DNA of 18,097 nt from Clostridiaceae bacterium (GCA_012842645.1 DUSJ01000280.1:1-18097), one strand, 5' to 3'; shown: positions 1 through 7,942, numbered from the stretch's first letter. Notes: generated by a model from the sequence alone, not told the origin. Program-made: numbers and translations.

Positions 1-264
1 GCGGGTATATTTGAGTTCTTCTTCATGGTGATTATATGGATCGCTCATGGAACCCGTGGCAATCATGCAGGGTCTTCGCCTGCGCTGCAGCTGTTCTTCG
101 AGTATCCGCGGCGCATCACGCTTGACTTCGACGTCTTCGAAATCGTGGTCCATCTGGTAGCATTTGCTGCGGCTGTCGCAGTATATGCAGCCATGTGTGC
201 AGCCACGGTATATATTCATACCTCCCTGGGGAGAAAGGATTGTTTTGTAATCGGCAAAGTGCAT
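1..264 (-). CDS. Radical SAM protein, SPL-like family (partial, 3' end outside window)
   Basis: Only the N-terminal 88 residues lie in the window; the gene runs off the left edge. Residues 19-26 read CTHGCIYC, the CxxxCxxC signature that binds the [4Fe-4S] cluster of radical S-adenosylmethionine enzymes, followed by DSRS and CYQM. The RGCTHGCIYCDSR context is typical of the family annotated as SPL (spore photoproduct lyase-like) radical SAM proteins, most of which have no proven substrate. The ATG at 264 is preceded by GGAG with 7-nt spacing, and an upstream ATG in the same region hits a stop at once, so this start is well supported. It begins 29 nt after the DUF362 gene on the same strand, so the two are probably co-transcribed. 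The substrate is unknown. DNA repair by true spore photoproduct lyase is possible but not shown, because the diagnostic C-terminal part is missing here. Confidence 0.85.
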   Translation of the reverse strand, partial: MHFADYKTILSPQGGMNIYRGCTHGCIYCDSRSKCYQMDHDFEDVEVKRDAPRILEEQLQRRRRPCMIATGSMSDPYNHHEEELKYTR

Positions 265-293
265 GGCTTCACTCCATTTGGACAGGTCTGATA

Positions 294-1382
294 TTAATCA
301 TTGCTTGTCAATTCCTGCAAGAACTTAATGATATCCTCCGTTTCAGGCGGACAGCCCGGAAGATGCTTTTCAAAGCAGGATGTACAGTCGCCTATGCCTA
401 TCGTGCCTTTATAACCACGGAAAGCCTGTCCAATGCATATCTGGTCAGCGAACCTGTCTGTTATCCCCATTTCGTTCAGTTTCTCCAGGGCGCTCACGAG
501 ATTGCTGTAGCATGCGGAGCAGGCATCGGCCTCATCCACGATTTTCAGGTATTTTTTATCCTTCTGCATGATCCTGGACCCGTTCATCTCATGGGAATCA
601 TATATGCTGATGATTTCAGTGTCTTGGCTCAATGGCCTGCCTATCCCCTCATCCCTGGCCAGTTTTATATACTTTATCCTGTCCGGCTCATACCCGAGTA
701 CCTGGGCGGCATAGCAGTCCATCAGCACCGGATCGTATCCCAGGGCAATCCGGTTCAGGGCAGTGGGTCTTCCCCCTTCTTCAAAATACGGGTCGGGGCA
801 TATCCCGTCCGCGATTATCAGGTCCTGCCTGATCAGCGCATTGAGGTAAGCGATGGGCTTGTGCAATCCCATGGTATGGAATCTTCTCTTTTCTGAGTCG
901 GGAATCAATCCCTTCAGATTTTTCAGGGCACATGTAATCCCGGTCTGGCAATGGCCTTTGATGACCGGAACATTGATCAGGTAATCAATGTCGTATACGG
1001 TCCTGCATATTTTCAGCTCTGTTCCCTTATATGATTTTGCTATATAGGGATCATCCTTCAGATCGACAAGCGGGATATTATACTTCTCCGATATCTCTTC
1101 ATATCCGCAGACCTTGAATGCCCTTTTCGTGCTGTCCCCCACCCATGAACTCTCGATGATCCGGATGTTTTTGAATCCATTGTCATGAAGATAAATAATT
1201 ATGCCCTCAACGATTTCGGGATGGGTCGTGGCGCCCTCACTGGCAGGCGATGCGCATACCAGGTTGGGCTTGATGCCAATGGCAATGTTCTTATCTTTGC
1301 TTCTCAGAGGATCTGCCCTTTTCAGCAAATCCAGCGTCATTCTGAGCGGATTGTTTCCGTTTGCGATGTACAATCTGTCCAT
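294..1382 (-). CDS. DUF362 domain protein with C-terminal cysteine clusters
   Basis: The product has 362 residues. The N-terminal two thirds (from about residue 33, GIKPNLV, through the ESSWVGDST and PVIKGH segments) match what I know of DUF362, a domain of unproven function often found in anaerobes and often linked to iron-sulfur proteins. The C-terminal 75 residues hold six cysteines: C288 and C291 (CSAC), C316, C333 and C336 (CTSC) and C344 within HLPGCPPE. The GCPP motif resembles cluster-binding segments of oxidoreductases, so an Fe-S cluster is a reasonable inference. No signal peptide or membrane segment is visible, so it should be cytosolic. The ATG at 1382 follows GGAG/GGGG. It is the first gene of a two-gene unit with the radical SAM gene and has an extended -10 promoter just upstream. 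I cannot assign a reaction. Confidence 0.8.
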   Translation of the reverse strand: MDRLYIANGNNPLRMTLDLLKRADPLRSKDKNIAIGIKPNLVCASPASEGATTHPEIVEGIIIYLHDNGFKNIRIIESSWVGDSTKRAFKVCGYEEISEKYNIPLVDLKDDPYIAKSYKGTELKICRTVYDIDYLINVPVIKGHCQTGITCALKNLKGLIPDSEKRRFHTMGLHKPIAYLNALIRQDLIIADGICPDPYFEEGGRPTALNRIALGYDPVLMDCYAAQVLGYEPDRIKYIKLARDEGIGRPLSQDTEIISIYDSHEMNGSRIMQKDKKYLKIVDEADACSACYSNLVSALEKLNEMGITDRFADQICIGQAFRGYKGTIGIGDCTSCFEKHLPGCPPETEDIIKFLQELTSND

Positions 1383-1415
1383 TACCCCAATTCTCCAGTG
1401 TTTATTTTAAAAACT

Positions 1416-1446
1416 ATTATACCATAAAAAGAATTTAGAGTTTCAA
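1416..1446 (-). promoter_or_regulatory. Sigma-A promoter for the DUF362/radical SAM unit
   Basis: Reading the minus strand, TTGAAA (1441-1446) is followed by a 19-nt spacer and TATAAT (1416-1421) with an extended -10 TGG directly before it. The spacer is 2 nt longer than ideal, but the extended -10 compensates. The promoter lies immediately downstream of the tRNA terminator, which fits a fresh transcription start for the next gene. Confidence 0.5.
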
Positions 1447-1447
1447 A

Positions 1448-1483
1448 GAAAAAGCCTGACGCACATTTGCGTCAGGCTTTTTC
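1448..1483 (-). terminator. Intrinsic terminator of tRNA-Tyr
   Basis: A perfect 16-bp inverted repeat (1448-1463 with 1468-1483) around a 4-nt loop, with a GC-rich core and five T at the 3' side on the minus strand. It starts only 1 nt after the encoded CCA end of the tRNA. The structure is symmetric, so it could also stop plus-strand transcription, but no plus-strand gene lies upstream of it. Confidence 0.9.
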
Positions 1484-1484
1484 C

Positions 1485-1570
1485 TGGTGGGAGAAGGTGG
1501 ATTTGAACCACCGAAGTCGTCAGACAACAGATTTACAGTCTGCCCCCTTTGGCCACTCGGGAATTCTCCC
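1485..1570 (-). tRNA. tRNA-Tyr (anticodon GTA), CCA encoded
   Basis: An 86-nt class II tRNA on the minus strand. The acceptor stem is 7 bp (GGGAGAA with TTCTCCC), discriminator A, then encoded CCA. The anticodon stem GCAGA/TCTGT encloses loop CTGTAAA with anticodon GTA, which reads tyrosine codons. The T arm contains GGTTCAAATCC. A long variable arm, expected for bacterial tRNA-Tyr, accounts for the length. The GUN anticodon makes it a natural substrate for queuosine insertion by the Tgt encoded elsewhere in this window. It is transcribed alone, with its own promoter and terminator. Confidence 0.97.
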
Positions 1571-1608
1571 ATAACCTTTTGCTTGGCTCTTTTTGAACCG
1601 CATTTACT

Positions 1609-1638
1609 ATAATACATGAGGTATGTTTATCTTGTCAA
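1609..1638 (-). promoter_or_regulatory. Sigma-A promoter of tRNA-Tyr
   Basis: On the minus strand a consensus TTGACA (1633-1638) is followed by an 18-nt spacer and TATTAT (1609-1614). The expected start lies about 30 nt before the mature tRNA 5' end, leaving a short leader for RNase P to remove. Confidence 0.75.
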
Positions 1639-1714
1639 CCCTTTTTTAATACCCTTTTTTTCCTGTTTTATCTAGGAAATTTACTCCAAAAGTTCAGAGC
1701 GCCGGAGCAGCGTG

Positions 1715-2866
1715 TCACTGCTCCAGGCTCCGGGTTACTGTTTCAACAAACTCATCCCGCGTGTATTCCGTGTAGTTGTCCAGCCCAAATATGCTTTCCC
1801 TGGTCAAATACGGAATTGCAGTCCTGCTGCCAGGGGAACCGGAAAGGAATATAAAGTCTTTCCCGTCATTAATATCGACGATCATAACCGTTGATTCCCT
1901 GATATCCGTGAGGCCTTCAAGCACTTCAGATGACGAGCCCCTATGAAGCAGTTCAATGGTGAGATCAAGGTTTTCAGCGCTGGCCGGAAGTTCGGAGACA
2001 ACATACTGTTTTCTTTCGATCGTATAGATAATATCTTCATCTGTTATCTCAATACCGGTATCCTTAATGTCATAGGAGCACACGGTCAGTATCTTTTCGA
2101 TGCCGCCATCGGGATTGGACAACGGTAAAGCCCAGTATCCCGAGTCGCTTATTAAATCATCGAAACTCTGTGCTTCCCTTATATCCTGCAGGCCGACTCC
2201 ATCGTTAACCAGGCAGCTTATGCGCGCTGCGAGCGAATAATTAAGCTGGAGCTGGGTTTCATTGGCCTGGTTGTAGAGATCCACAATGTCATTGAATAAC
2301 TGCTGTAATTCCGTTCCGAATACCGCATTGTCGTTGGGTTCATTGTTTACGGAAGATCTGAGAGCCGGTTCCTCTTTAAGCTCGGCTGTCAGGAGCGGAC
2401 CTGACGCTCCGAGTGTAATCTGCTCTTCATATTCCGTCCTGTTTACACTATCGGTTCCTTTATCAGCAGGAGCATCTGCCGAAGCTCCGTAACTTTGTTC
2501 AGCGGACTGATGAGCCGCACCAGCCGCTTCTTTGTCCATACTGCTTGTCAGGGTCTTCCCTTCCGCTGGCTGCGGTACCGCAGAAGGGGTACCCTTTGAT
2601 CCGAACATGTTGGTGTTGAACAAAAGTACCATAACAAGCGCTCCAGCTGCCAGCGGAGTACCCAGCTTCAAGATCCATTGCATTACAGATCTATTTTCTC
2701 TTTTATGTTCACTTTTTTCGATTTCTTCACGGCATCTGATCAATGTTTTATTAATAAGATCTTCCGAGGCTTTGATGCTCGATAGCTCTGTCTTTAAAGC
2801 ATCCCTGATCAAGTCATCATCGATCGCGATGTTGCCTTTCTTTTTCCTGTCCAATGATTCAGCCAT
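1715..2866 (-). CDS. Membrane anti-sigma-like protein, partner of the ECF sigma factor
   Basis: A 383-residue protein starting at ATG 2866; this start has AGGAGG at 8-nt spacing and overlaps the sigma factor stop by 8 nt, better than the GTG 9 nt upstream. The layout is that of a transmembrane anti-sigma factor: a charged cytoplasmic segment of about 62 residues, one membrane helix (about 65-84, GTPLAAGALVMVLLF), a low-complexity Ala/Ser/Glu-rich linker, and about 260 extracellular residues. No HxxxCxxC zinc motif of the common anti-sigma class is visible, and I do not recognise the outer domain. The function is inferred from topology and translational coupling to the sigma gene. A hairpin at 1704-1724 spans the stop codon but lacks a T tract, so no terminator is certain. 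Confidence 0.65.
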   Translation of the reverse strand: MAESLDRKKKGNIAIDDDLIRDALKTELSSIKASEDLINKTLIRCREEIEKSEHKRENRSVMQWILKLGTPLAAGALVMVLLFNTNMFGSKGTPSAVPQPAEGKTLTSSMDKEAAGAAHQSAEQSYGASADAPADKGTDSVNRTEYEEQITLGASGPLLTAELKEEPALRSSVNNEPNDNAVFGTELQQLFNDIVDLYNQANETQLQLNYSLAARISCLVNDGVGLQDIREAQSFDDLISDSGYWALPLSNPDGGIEKILTVCSYDIKDTGIEITDEDIIYTIERKQYVVSELPASAENLDLTIELLHRGSSSEVLEGLTDIRESTVMIVDINDGKDFIFLSGSPGSRTAIPYLTRESIFGLDNYTEYTRDEFVETVTRSLEQ

Positions 2867-3377
2867 GAGCCTCACCTCCTATCATATCGTGAAGCAGCGC
2901 TCTTGCTTTGAAAAGCCTGCTTTTCACGGTTCCGCCCGGTATCTTCAGCACTTTTGCAATGTCATTGATCCCCATATCCTGGTAATAGTGCAGATGGATG
3001 ATCTCCCTGTACTTGTCGGGAAGTTTCATGATCGCATTTATAAGCGCCTGTCTTTCGCTTCTTTTTTCCAGCATCTCCTCCGTATCGACATCATCGGAGG
3101 AATAGGTCAAAAAGTCGTCGGTTACGACAACCCGCTTTTTCCAGGCGCTGCGCATATAGTCCCTGCAAATGTTTACAGCTATACTTATTATCCAGGTCTT
3201 CTCGCTGCTTTCACCGCGATAGCCTGAATAAGATCGGACAACCCTAAGAAAAGTCTCCTGGAAAACATCTTCTGCCAATTCTTTAGATTTCAGTATTACC
3301 GTCGCTATCCTCAGCACATCGTTGCCATACTCTTCCACCAACCTGGTGATCTCTTTTGTCATTTCCGAAGGAGTCAA
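2859..3377 (-). CDS. ECF-type RNA polymerase sigma factor (sigma-70 family)
   Basis: A 172-residue protein with only sigma regions 2 and 4, the extracytoplasmic-function layout. Region 2 covers about residues 15-80, with the core-binding AEDVFQETFLRVV and the DNA-melting segment ending in YRGESSEKTWIISIAVNICRDY. Region 4 (about 113-168) has LPDKYREIIHLHYYQDMG and the helix-turn-helix IPGGTVKSRLFKARALL. The chosen TTG start (3377) has GGAGG at 8-nt spacing; the next ATG, 15 nt inside, would be 23 nt from it. It directs polymerase to a small regulon and is probably held inactive by the overlapping downstream membrane protein. No conserved ECF promoter could be identified in the window, so autoregulation is not shown. 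Confidence 0.92.
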   Translation of the reverse strand: MTPSEMTKEITRLVEEYGNDVLRIATVILKSKELAEDVFQETFLRVVRSYSGYRGESSEKTWIISIAVNICRDYMRSAWKKRVVVTDDFLTYSSDDVDTEEMLEKRSERQALINAIMKLPDKYREIIHLHYYQDMGINDIAKVLKIPGGTVKSRLFKARALLHDMIGGEAHG

Positions 3378-3439
3378 TACTGATGCCTCCCTCCTTCACT
3401 ATATTTGACGAAGCTTATTCGCCTTGGTTCATCAATAGA

Positions 3440-3471
3440 ATTATACTTTAACATTCCTCACTTTTAAAGTG
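3440..3471 (-). promoter_or_regulatory. Candidate promoter and overlapping palindrome before the ECF sigma gene
   Basis: On the minus strand TTAAAA (3462-3467), a 16-nt spacer and TATAAT (3440-3445) form a weak sigma-A-like promoter. A 13-nt palindrome, CACTTTTAAAGTG (3459-3471), overlaps the -35 element and is placed like an operator. AT-rich DNA makes chance matches likely. Confidence 0.3.
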
Positions 3472-3512
3472 CAATAATTATCTGTCTCCAGGGCACAATT
3501 TGCTGAAATATC

Positions 3513-3548
3513 TTGAAAAATTGTGTATAATAAACCGTATAATATAAT
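3513..3548 (+). promoter_or_regulatory. gltX: Candidate gltX promoter region
   Basis: Three TATAAT hexamers occur at 3526-3531, 3538-3543 and 3543-3548. Possible -35 boxes are TTGAAA (3513-3518, 19 nt before the second) and TTGTGT (3521-3526, 16 nt before the third). Which pair is used cannot be decided. The leader to the gltX start is only about 30 nt, so there is no room for a T-box. Confidence 0.4.
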
Positions 3549-3580
3549 TCAGCAAGAAAAAACCGGAAGGAAAGATAATT

Positions 3581-5047
3581 ATGCAACGTCAGGTAAGAAC
3601 GCGTTTTGCGCCAAGCCCGACCGGGTACATGCACGTCGGAAACTTAAGGACAGCGCTTTATGAGTACCTGGTGGCAAAATCACAGGGCGGCAAGTTTATC
3701 CTGCGAATTGAAGACACAGACCAGGAAAGGTTTGTCGAAGGCGCTGTCGATGTTATCTACAATACTCTCAGGCTCTGCGGGATGAAGCACGACGAAGGGC
3801 CGGACATAGGAGGACCTTATGGGCCTTACGTGCAGAGTGAGAGAAAGGATATCTATAAACCCTATGCCGAAGAGCTAATAAGGAAAGGACATGCCTACTA
3901 TTGCTTCTGTACGAAGGAAAGGCTCGATGCCCTGCGCGCGGAAGCCGAGGCAAACAACCGGACTTTCATGTACGACCGTCACTGCCTGGGTCTTTCCCCC
4001 GCCGAGATCGAGGAGAAGCTCAAAAGCGGCGTACCTTATGTTATCCGTCAGAAAATGCCGCGGGAAGGCACCACTTCGTTTGAAGACATGGTATACGGCA
4101 CCATCACCATCGAAAACAGCATGCTGGAGGACCAGATCCTTATAAAAAGCGACGGTCTTCCCACCTACAATTTTGCCAATGTCATAGACGACCACCTGAT
4201 GCAAATAACCCATGTGGTCAGGGGAAGCGAGTACCTTACATCCACACCGAAATACAATCTGCTGTACCAGGCCTTCGGATGGGAAATACCGGTGTATATC
4301 CATCTTCCCCTCATAGTCAAGCCCGATGGGTCCAAGATCTCAAAGAGAAAAGGCGACGCCACTTTCGAGGATCTCGTGAAAATGGGATATCTTGTAGAGG
4401 CCATTGTCAACTTCATCGCGCTTCTGGGATGGTCTCCCGATTCGAACCAGGAGATATTCACGCTTTCCGAGCTCGAAAAAGTCTTTGACATAAGGCATAT
4501 CAGCAAGTCTCCTTCCTGCTTTGACATGGACAAGCTCAGATGGTTCAACGCCCAGCATATCAGGCTGATGAGCCCTGAAAAGTTCTATGAAGCGGCGCGT
4601 CCGTACCTGGAAGAGGTTATAACGAACAAAGACATAGACCTGTTCAAGGTAAGCAGGCTGCTCCACACCAGGACAGAGGTATTGAGCGAGATTCCGTCAA
4701 AAGTAGGCTTCTTCAACGAGCTTTGCGATTATGACCTTAACATTTATGTCCACAAAAAGATGAAAACCACCCCTGAGATCTCGCTGTCAAGCCTCAGGGA
4801 AGCGCTGCCGGTCCTTGAAGCAATCGATGAATGGAATGAGACAAATATCCATGACAGTTTAATGAAACTGATCGAGAAGCTTGGAATAAAGAACGGGCAA
4901 ATGCTGTGGCCCATCCGCACAGCCATAACCGGCTGGGAAGTAACGCCCGGCGGCGCCATTGAAATCGCCGACATCCTTGGAAAATCAGAAACCCTGAGAC
5001 GCATCAGGATTGGCATAGAACACCTTGAAAAAGCCCTGAATGAGTAA
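3581..5047 (+). CDS. gltX: Glutamyl-tRNA synthetase
   Basis: A class I aminoacyl-tRNA synthetase of 488 residues, the usual bacterial length, which attaches glutamate to tRNA-Glu in the cytosol. The HIGH motif appears as [11 protein letters not shown] (11-21) and the KMSKS loop as KISKRKGD (252-259). [10 protein letters not shown] (41-50) is the family signature. C108, C110 and C135 with Y131 match the zinc-binding pattern of one GluRS subgroup. Many Clostridia use a non-discriminating GluRS that also charges tRNA-Gln; this cannot be judged by eye. The gene is alone on the plus strand between the ECF operon and the sortase. Ribosome site GGAAGG precedes the ATG. Its last codons AAT GAG TAA lie inside a GGGACGG repeat. 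Confidence 0.97.
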   Translation: MQRQVRTRFAPSPTGYMHVGNLRTALYEYLVAKSQGGKFILRIEDTDQERFVEGAVDVIYNTLRLCGMKHDEGPDIGGPYGPYVQSERKDIYKPYAEELIRKGHAYYCFCTKERLDALRAEAEANNRTFMYDRHCLGLSPAEIEEKLKSGVPYVIRQKMPREGTTSFEDMVYGTITIENSMLEDQILIKSDGLPTYNFANVIDDHLMQITHVVRGSEYLTSTPKYNLLYQAFGWEIPVYIHLPLIVKPDGSKISKRKGDATFEDLVKMGYLVEAIVNFIALLGWSPDSNQEIFTLSELEKVFDIRHISKSPSCFDMDKLRWFNAQHIRLMSPEKFYEAARPYLEEVITNKDIDLFKVSRLLHTRTEVLSEIPSKVGFFNELCDYDLNIYVHKKMKTTPEISLSSLREALPVLEAIDEWNETNIHDSLMKLIEKLGIKNGQMLWPIRTAITGWEVTPGGAIEIADILGKSETLRRIRIGIEHLEKALNE

Positions 5048-5116
5048 CGGGGACGGAGGTTTTAACTCAAAATGAGTAACGGGGACGGAGGTTATTCTGT
5101 CCCTGTTTTTACTCAT
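5039..5116. repeat. GGGACGG repeat, ATGAGTAA-arm type, between convergent genes
   Basis: Two near-identical direct copies of a 23-nt unit (5039-5061 and 5071-5093; ATGAGTAA then CGGGGACGGAGGTT) are followed by a divergent inverted copy whose arm TTACTCAT is at 5109-5116. The second and inverted copies form an imperfect hairpin. The segment ACTCAAAATGAGTAA between copies recurs at 8587-8603. The outer arms contain the stop codons of gltX and of the sortase gene. Confidence 0.75.
5082..5110 (+). terminator. Repeat-derived terminator of gltX
   Basis: GGGACGG (5082-5088) pairs with CTGTCCC (5097-5103; one G-T wobble) around an 8-nt loop, and the 3' side continues TGTTTTT. This meets the intrinsic terminator pattern on the plus strand. 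The minus strand lacks a T tract after the stem. Confidence 0.6.
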
Positions 5117-5858
5117 CCTGTTTAGCGTGTACCACAAGCCTGTGGGAGCCTACTCCCGGAGGATGGCAGGTAAATATGGTCAGTATCTTTTCATCTTTGG
5201 GCTGTTTCAGTATGGAAAAATCCGTAGGCTCGATGATATGGGATTTATAAACCGTATAATTAAGTGTTTTATCTTTCAGCTGCACAGTGATTTTGTCGCC
5301 TGGTTCAAGTTTGTTCAGGCTGTAAAGGTATTTCCCTAATGTATTGCTCCTGTGTCCGGCAAGCACCACATTTCCATATTCGTCGAATTTACCGGTTTCG
5401 GTCATTCTGCCCACGGCAACAGACAGGGTCGTATTATCGGTCCCGTCCATTATCAGCATCTTGACATCAATTTTGGGGATAATAAGGACCCCGATTGTCC
5501 GTTTCTGCATCTCTTCTTTAGACATCTTAGGCTTCTTGGTCGCCTGGGGCTCTGCTGTTTCAGTTGGCGTTTCTGCAGGTTCAGTTGTTTCGGACGGCTC
5601 CGGAGTATCTGAAACGGGATCCTCCGGCTGCCCCAGGGTAGGAATGTCATAATCCTCCAGTTCAACTGTCTCCGCAGTTTCAATTGCGCTGTCAGCAACC
5701 TGTTCGGCCTGCCTTAGGAACTCCTCAATTACATCGTTGTTTCGCCTGAGATTTATCTGAGTCATGATAAGCGGTACCAGTATAAGGAGCGCTCCGGCTG
5801 TCATCAATACAACCGACATTATAGCCCTGATGTTGATTTTTCTCTTCTTTTCTGTCAT
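5109..5858 (-). CDS. Sortase (class D-like transpeptidase)
   Basis: A 249-residue membrane-anchored cysteine transpeptidase of the sortase family, which joins surface proteins carrying an LPxTG-like signal to the cell wall. It has a basic N-terminus, one membrane helix (about 11-33), a Glu/Thr/Pro-rich stalk (about 68-110), then the sortase beta-barrel. Catalytic residues are visible: H169 in LAGHRS, C231 in LTIFTCHP and R240 in GSHRLVV. The short TC-to-R spacing and single N-terminal anchor suggest class D, but the class is a guess. The start lies 7 nt after the rarA stop; the upstream AGGTG is a weak ribosome site, so it likely depends on coupling. No LPxTG substrate is encoded in the window. 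The final codons GAT GAG TAA lie in the repeat shared with gltX. Confidence 0.92.
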   Translation of the reverse strand: MTEKKRKINIRAIMSVVLMTAGALLILVPLIMTQINLRRNNDVIEEFLRQAEQVADSAIETAETVELEDYDIPTLGQPEDPVSDTPEPSETTEPAETPTETAEPQATKKPKMSKEEMQKRTIGVLIIPKIDVKMLIMDGTDNTTLSVAVGRMTETGKFDEYGNVVLAGHRSNTLGKYLYSLNKLEPGDKITVQLKDKTLNYTVYKSHIIEPTDFSILKQPKDEKILTIFTCHPPGVGSHRLVVHAKQDE

Positions 5859-5865
5859 AAAATAT

Positions 5866-7179
5866 CTACACCTGACTTTCCTTATTAATCTTTTTACTCC
5901 TGCGTTTCTCCAGCCATTCCTTTATCTTTGCCTCGTACCCGTTCCCGGACGGTTCATAATAGATTGCTCCAATCATTTCGTCAGGCATATACTCCATGTC
6001 GTCTACAATATTTCCGGGGAAATCATGGGCATACTTGTATCCTACGCCGTATCCAAGGCTCTCCATGCCTTTTACCACGGCGTTCCTCAGATGCATGGGG
6101 GCCTCGCCGGTATTTTTATGTTCAACATCATACAGGGCTTTGTCTATCGCTTTATATGCAGAATTTGATTTGGGGCTGGTGGCAACCGTAACCGCGGCAT
6201 GGGCAAGCAGTATCCTTGCCTCGGGCATCCCTATCATGTGGACTGCCTGGGCTGCGGCCACAGCCACCAGGAGCGCTGTTGGATTAGCCATTCCCACATC
6301 CTCTGAAGCGCAGATCATGATCCTGCGCGCCAGGAACTCCGGGTCCTCGCCCGCATACAGAGCTTTTGCGAGATACAGGACAGCCGCATCGGGGTCGCTT
6401 CCCCGCATCGACTTGATAAACGCACTTATATTGTCGTAATGTTGTTCTGACGACTTGTCAAATCTTACAGATCTTTTCTGTATGCAATCCACTATTGTTT
6501 CCGGGGAAATCACATATGCCCCTTCATCGTTCATGTCAGACGTAAGGACGGCCAGTTCCAGCGCGTTCAGCGCTATACGCGCGTCACCGCCTGCCATTTC
6601 GGCAAGGAGGGATACAGCCTCGTCGCTGATATTAATCTTCAGATTCCCGAAGCCCCGCTCCTTATCCTCAACCGCCATTCTGACTATCTTCTCTATATGC
6701 TCGTTTTTGAGAGGTTCCAGCATAAATACCGTGGATCGCGATATCAGGGCCTTGTTTACCTCGAAAAACGGATTTTCGGTGGTTGCCCCGATCAATACAA
6801 CGGTCCCGTCCTCAACATGAGGAAGCAGGGCATCCTGCTGGGCCTTGTTGAAACGGTGTATCTCGTCTATGAAAAGGACACACCTGCCTGCCGGATTCAT
6901 AAAAGTGTTCTGGGTCTCCTCTACGACCTGCTTTATATCCTTAACGCCGGCAGTAACAGCATTGAGCCTGAAAAAAGGAACTTTTGTGGTATTGGCTATT
7001 ATCCTGGCAATAGAAGTTTTGCCCGTGCCGGGAGGGCCAAACAGGATAATTGATGAAATCTTGTCGGCCTGGATCATCCGGTACAGCAGCTTTCCCTTGC
7101 CTATAATATGTTCCTGCCCCACGAACTCCTCAAGAGTCCGGGGTGACATCCGGTATGCCAGCGGTTCCTTTTTTGTCAT
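5866..7179 (-). CDS. rarA: Replication-associated recombination ATPase RarA/MgsA
   Basis: A 437-residue AAA+ ATPase related to clamp loaders and RuvB. It acts at stalled replication forks and binds SSB at primer ends. The conserved opening PLAYRMSPRTLEEFVGQEH (6-24) supports the ATG at 7179. Walker A GPPGTGKT is at 48-55, Walker B LFIDEIHRF around 102-110 with D105/E106, sensor 1 GATTENP at 131-137, and an SRS arginine-finger segment follows. The C-terminal helical part contains the segments MRGSDPDAAVLYLAKAL and ASEDVGMANPTALLVA that mark this family. The start overlaps trmD by 50 nt and has no strong ribosome site, which suggests translational coupling. It is the third gene of the rimM-trmD-rarA-sortase run. 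Confidence 0.96.
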   Translation of the reverse strand: MTKKEPLAYRMSPRTLEEFVGQEHIIGKGKLLYRMIQADKISSIILFGPPGTGKTSIARIIANTTKVPFFRLNAVTAGVKDIKQVVEETQNTFMNPAGRCVLFIDEIHRFNKAQQDALLPHVEDGTVVLIGATTENPFFEVNKALISRSTVFMLEPLKNEHIEKIVRMAVEDKERGFGNLKINISDEAVSLLAEMAGGDARIALNALELAVLTSDMNDEGAYVISPETIVDCIQKRSVRFDKSSEQHYDNISAFIKSMRGSDPDAAVLYLAKALYAGEDPEFLARRIMICASEDVGMANPTALLVAVAAAQAVHMIGMPEARILLAHAAVTVATSPKSNSAYKAIDKALYDVEHKNTGEAPMHLRNAVVKGMESLGYGVGYKYAHDFPGNIVDDMEYMPDEMIGAIYYEPSGNGYEAKIKEWLEKRRSKKINKESQV

Positions 7180-7942
7180 TTACACTACCAGCCTTTTTCC
7201 TTCTTCTTTTCTTTGGAAGCAAACCGTATGCTTCCAGGACCTTTTCATGGTTTTCCCTGTCATACCTCTCAAACAGGTCAGGCCTTTTTGCCTTTGTCCG
7301 CTCAAGCATCTGAAGGAAACGCCATTTTTCTATGTTTGCATGATGTCCCGACAGCAGGACTTCCGGGACTTCCCTTCCCCTGAACACAGGCGGCCTGGTA
7401 TACTGGGGAAACTCCAGTAGCCCGTTGTAATGGGACTCATTTGAAAACGAGTCCTCCGAGCTCAGTACCCCTTCCACAAGGCGGCTCACGCAGTCGATGA
7501 GCACCATCGCGGGCAGCTCTCCGCCTGTCAGTACATAATCGCCTATGGAGATCTCCTCGTCAACAATCTCCTCGATTATTCTTTCATCTATGCCTTCATA
7601 ATGGCCGCACAGGATTATCAGGTGTCCTTCGTCCTTCAGTCTCCGGGCTGTCTCCTGGGTAAGTATGGTTCCCTGGGGACTCATATATATGGTTCTCGGT
7701 TTTTTTGGATACTGCTTAACAACATACTCCCATGCATCGTATATGGGCTGGGGGGTCATTATCATCCCTGCTCCCCCGCCGTAAGGGTAATCGTCGACTT
7801 TCCTGTGCTTGTCCAGCGAAAAATCGCGGATATTATACGTGTTCACTGTGATTATGCCCTTTTCCCTTGCCCTTCCTATTATGCTCTCGCTGAGGAACGA
7901 ATCTATGCTTTCAGGGAAAAGGGTCAAAACGTCAAACTTCAT
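7130..7942 (-). CDS. trmD: tRNA (guanine-37-N1)-methyltransferase
   Basis: A 270-residue SPOUT-fold methyltransferase that methylates G37 next to the anticodon of tRNAs reading CNN and some other codons, preventing +1 frameshifting. Family motifs: KFDVLTLFPE at the start, YGGGAGM, YMSPQG, LCGHYEGIDER and the trefoil-knot segment SIGDYVLTGGELPA, then LLEFPQYTRP. The ATG at 7942 is preferred over an in-frame TTG one codon earlier; it overlaps the rimM stop by 11 nt. The protein is about 20-25 residues longer than typical TrmD: a basic patch KKRRRKK is followed by a Gly/Asp tail, and this tail is what overlaps rarA. The usual neighbours rpsP and rplS are absent here. Confidence 0.97.
   Translation of the reverse strand: MKFDVLTLFPESIDSFLSESIIGRAREKGIITVNTYNIRDFSLDKHRKVDDYPYGGGAGMIMTPQPIYDAWEYVVKQYPKKPRTIYMSPQGTILTQETARRLKDEGHLIILCGHYEGIDERIIEEIVDEEISIGDYVLTGGELPAMVLIDCVSRLVEGVLSSEDSFSNESHYNGLLEFPQYTRPPVFRGREVPEVLLSGHHANIEKWRFLQMLERTKAKRPDLFERYDRENHEKVLEAYGLLPKKRRRKKAGSVNDKKGTAGIPDVTPDS

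Noticed and set aside
195..896. 233-codon open frame on plus opposite the DUF362 gene
   Set aside because: Antisense shadow of a gene with clear family motifs; no ribosome site and no recognisable protein features.
1704..1724. Terminator after the anti-sigma-like gene
   Set aside because: A 7-bp hairpin spans the stop codon, but no T tract follows on the minus strand.
3550..3580. T-box leader for gltX
   Set aside because: The space between the promoter candidates and the ATG is about 30 nt, far too short, and no T-box motif is present.
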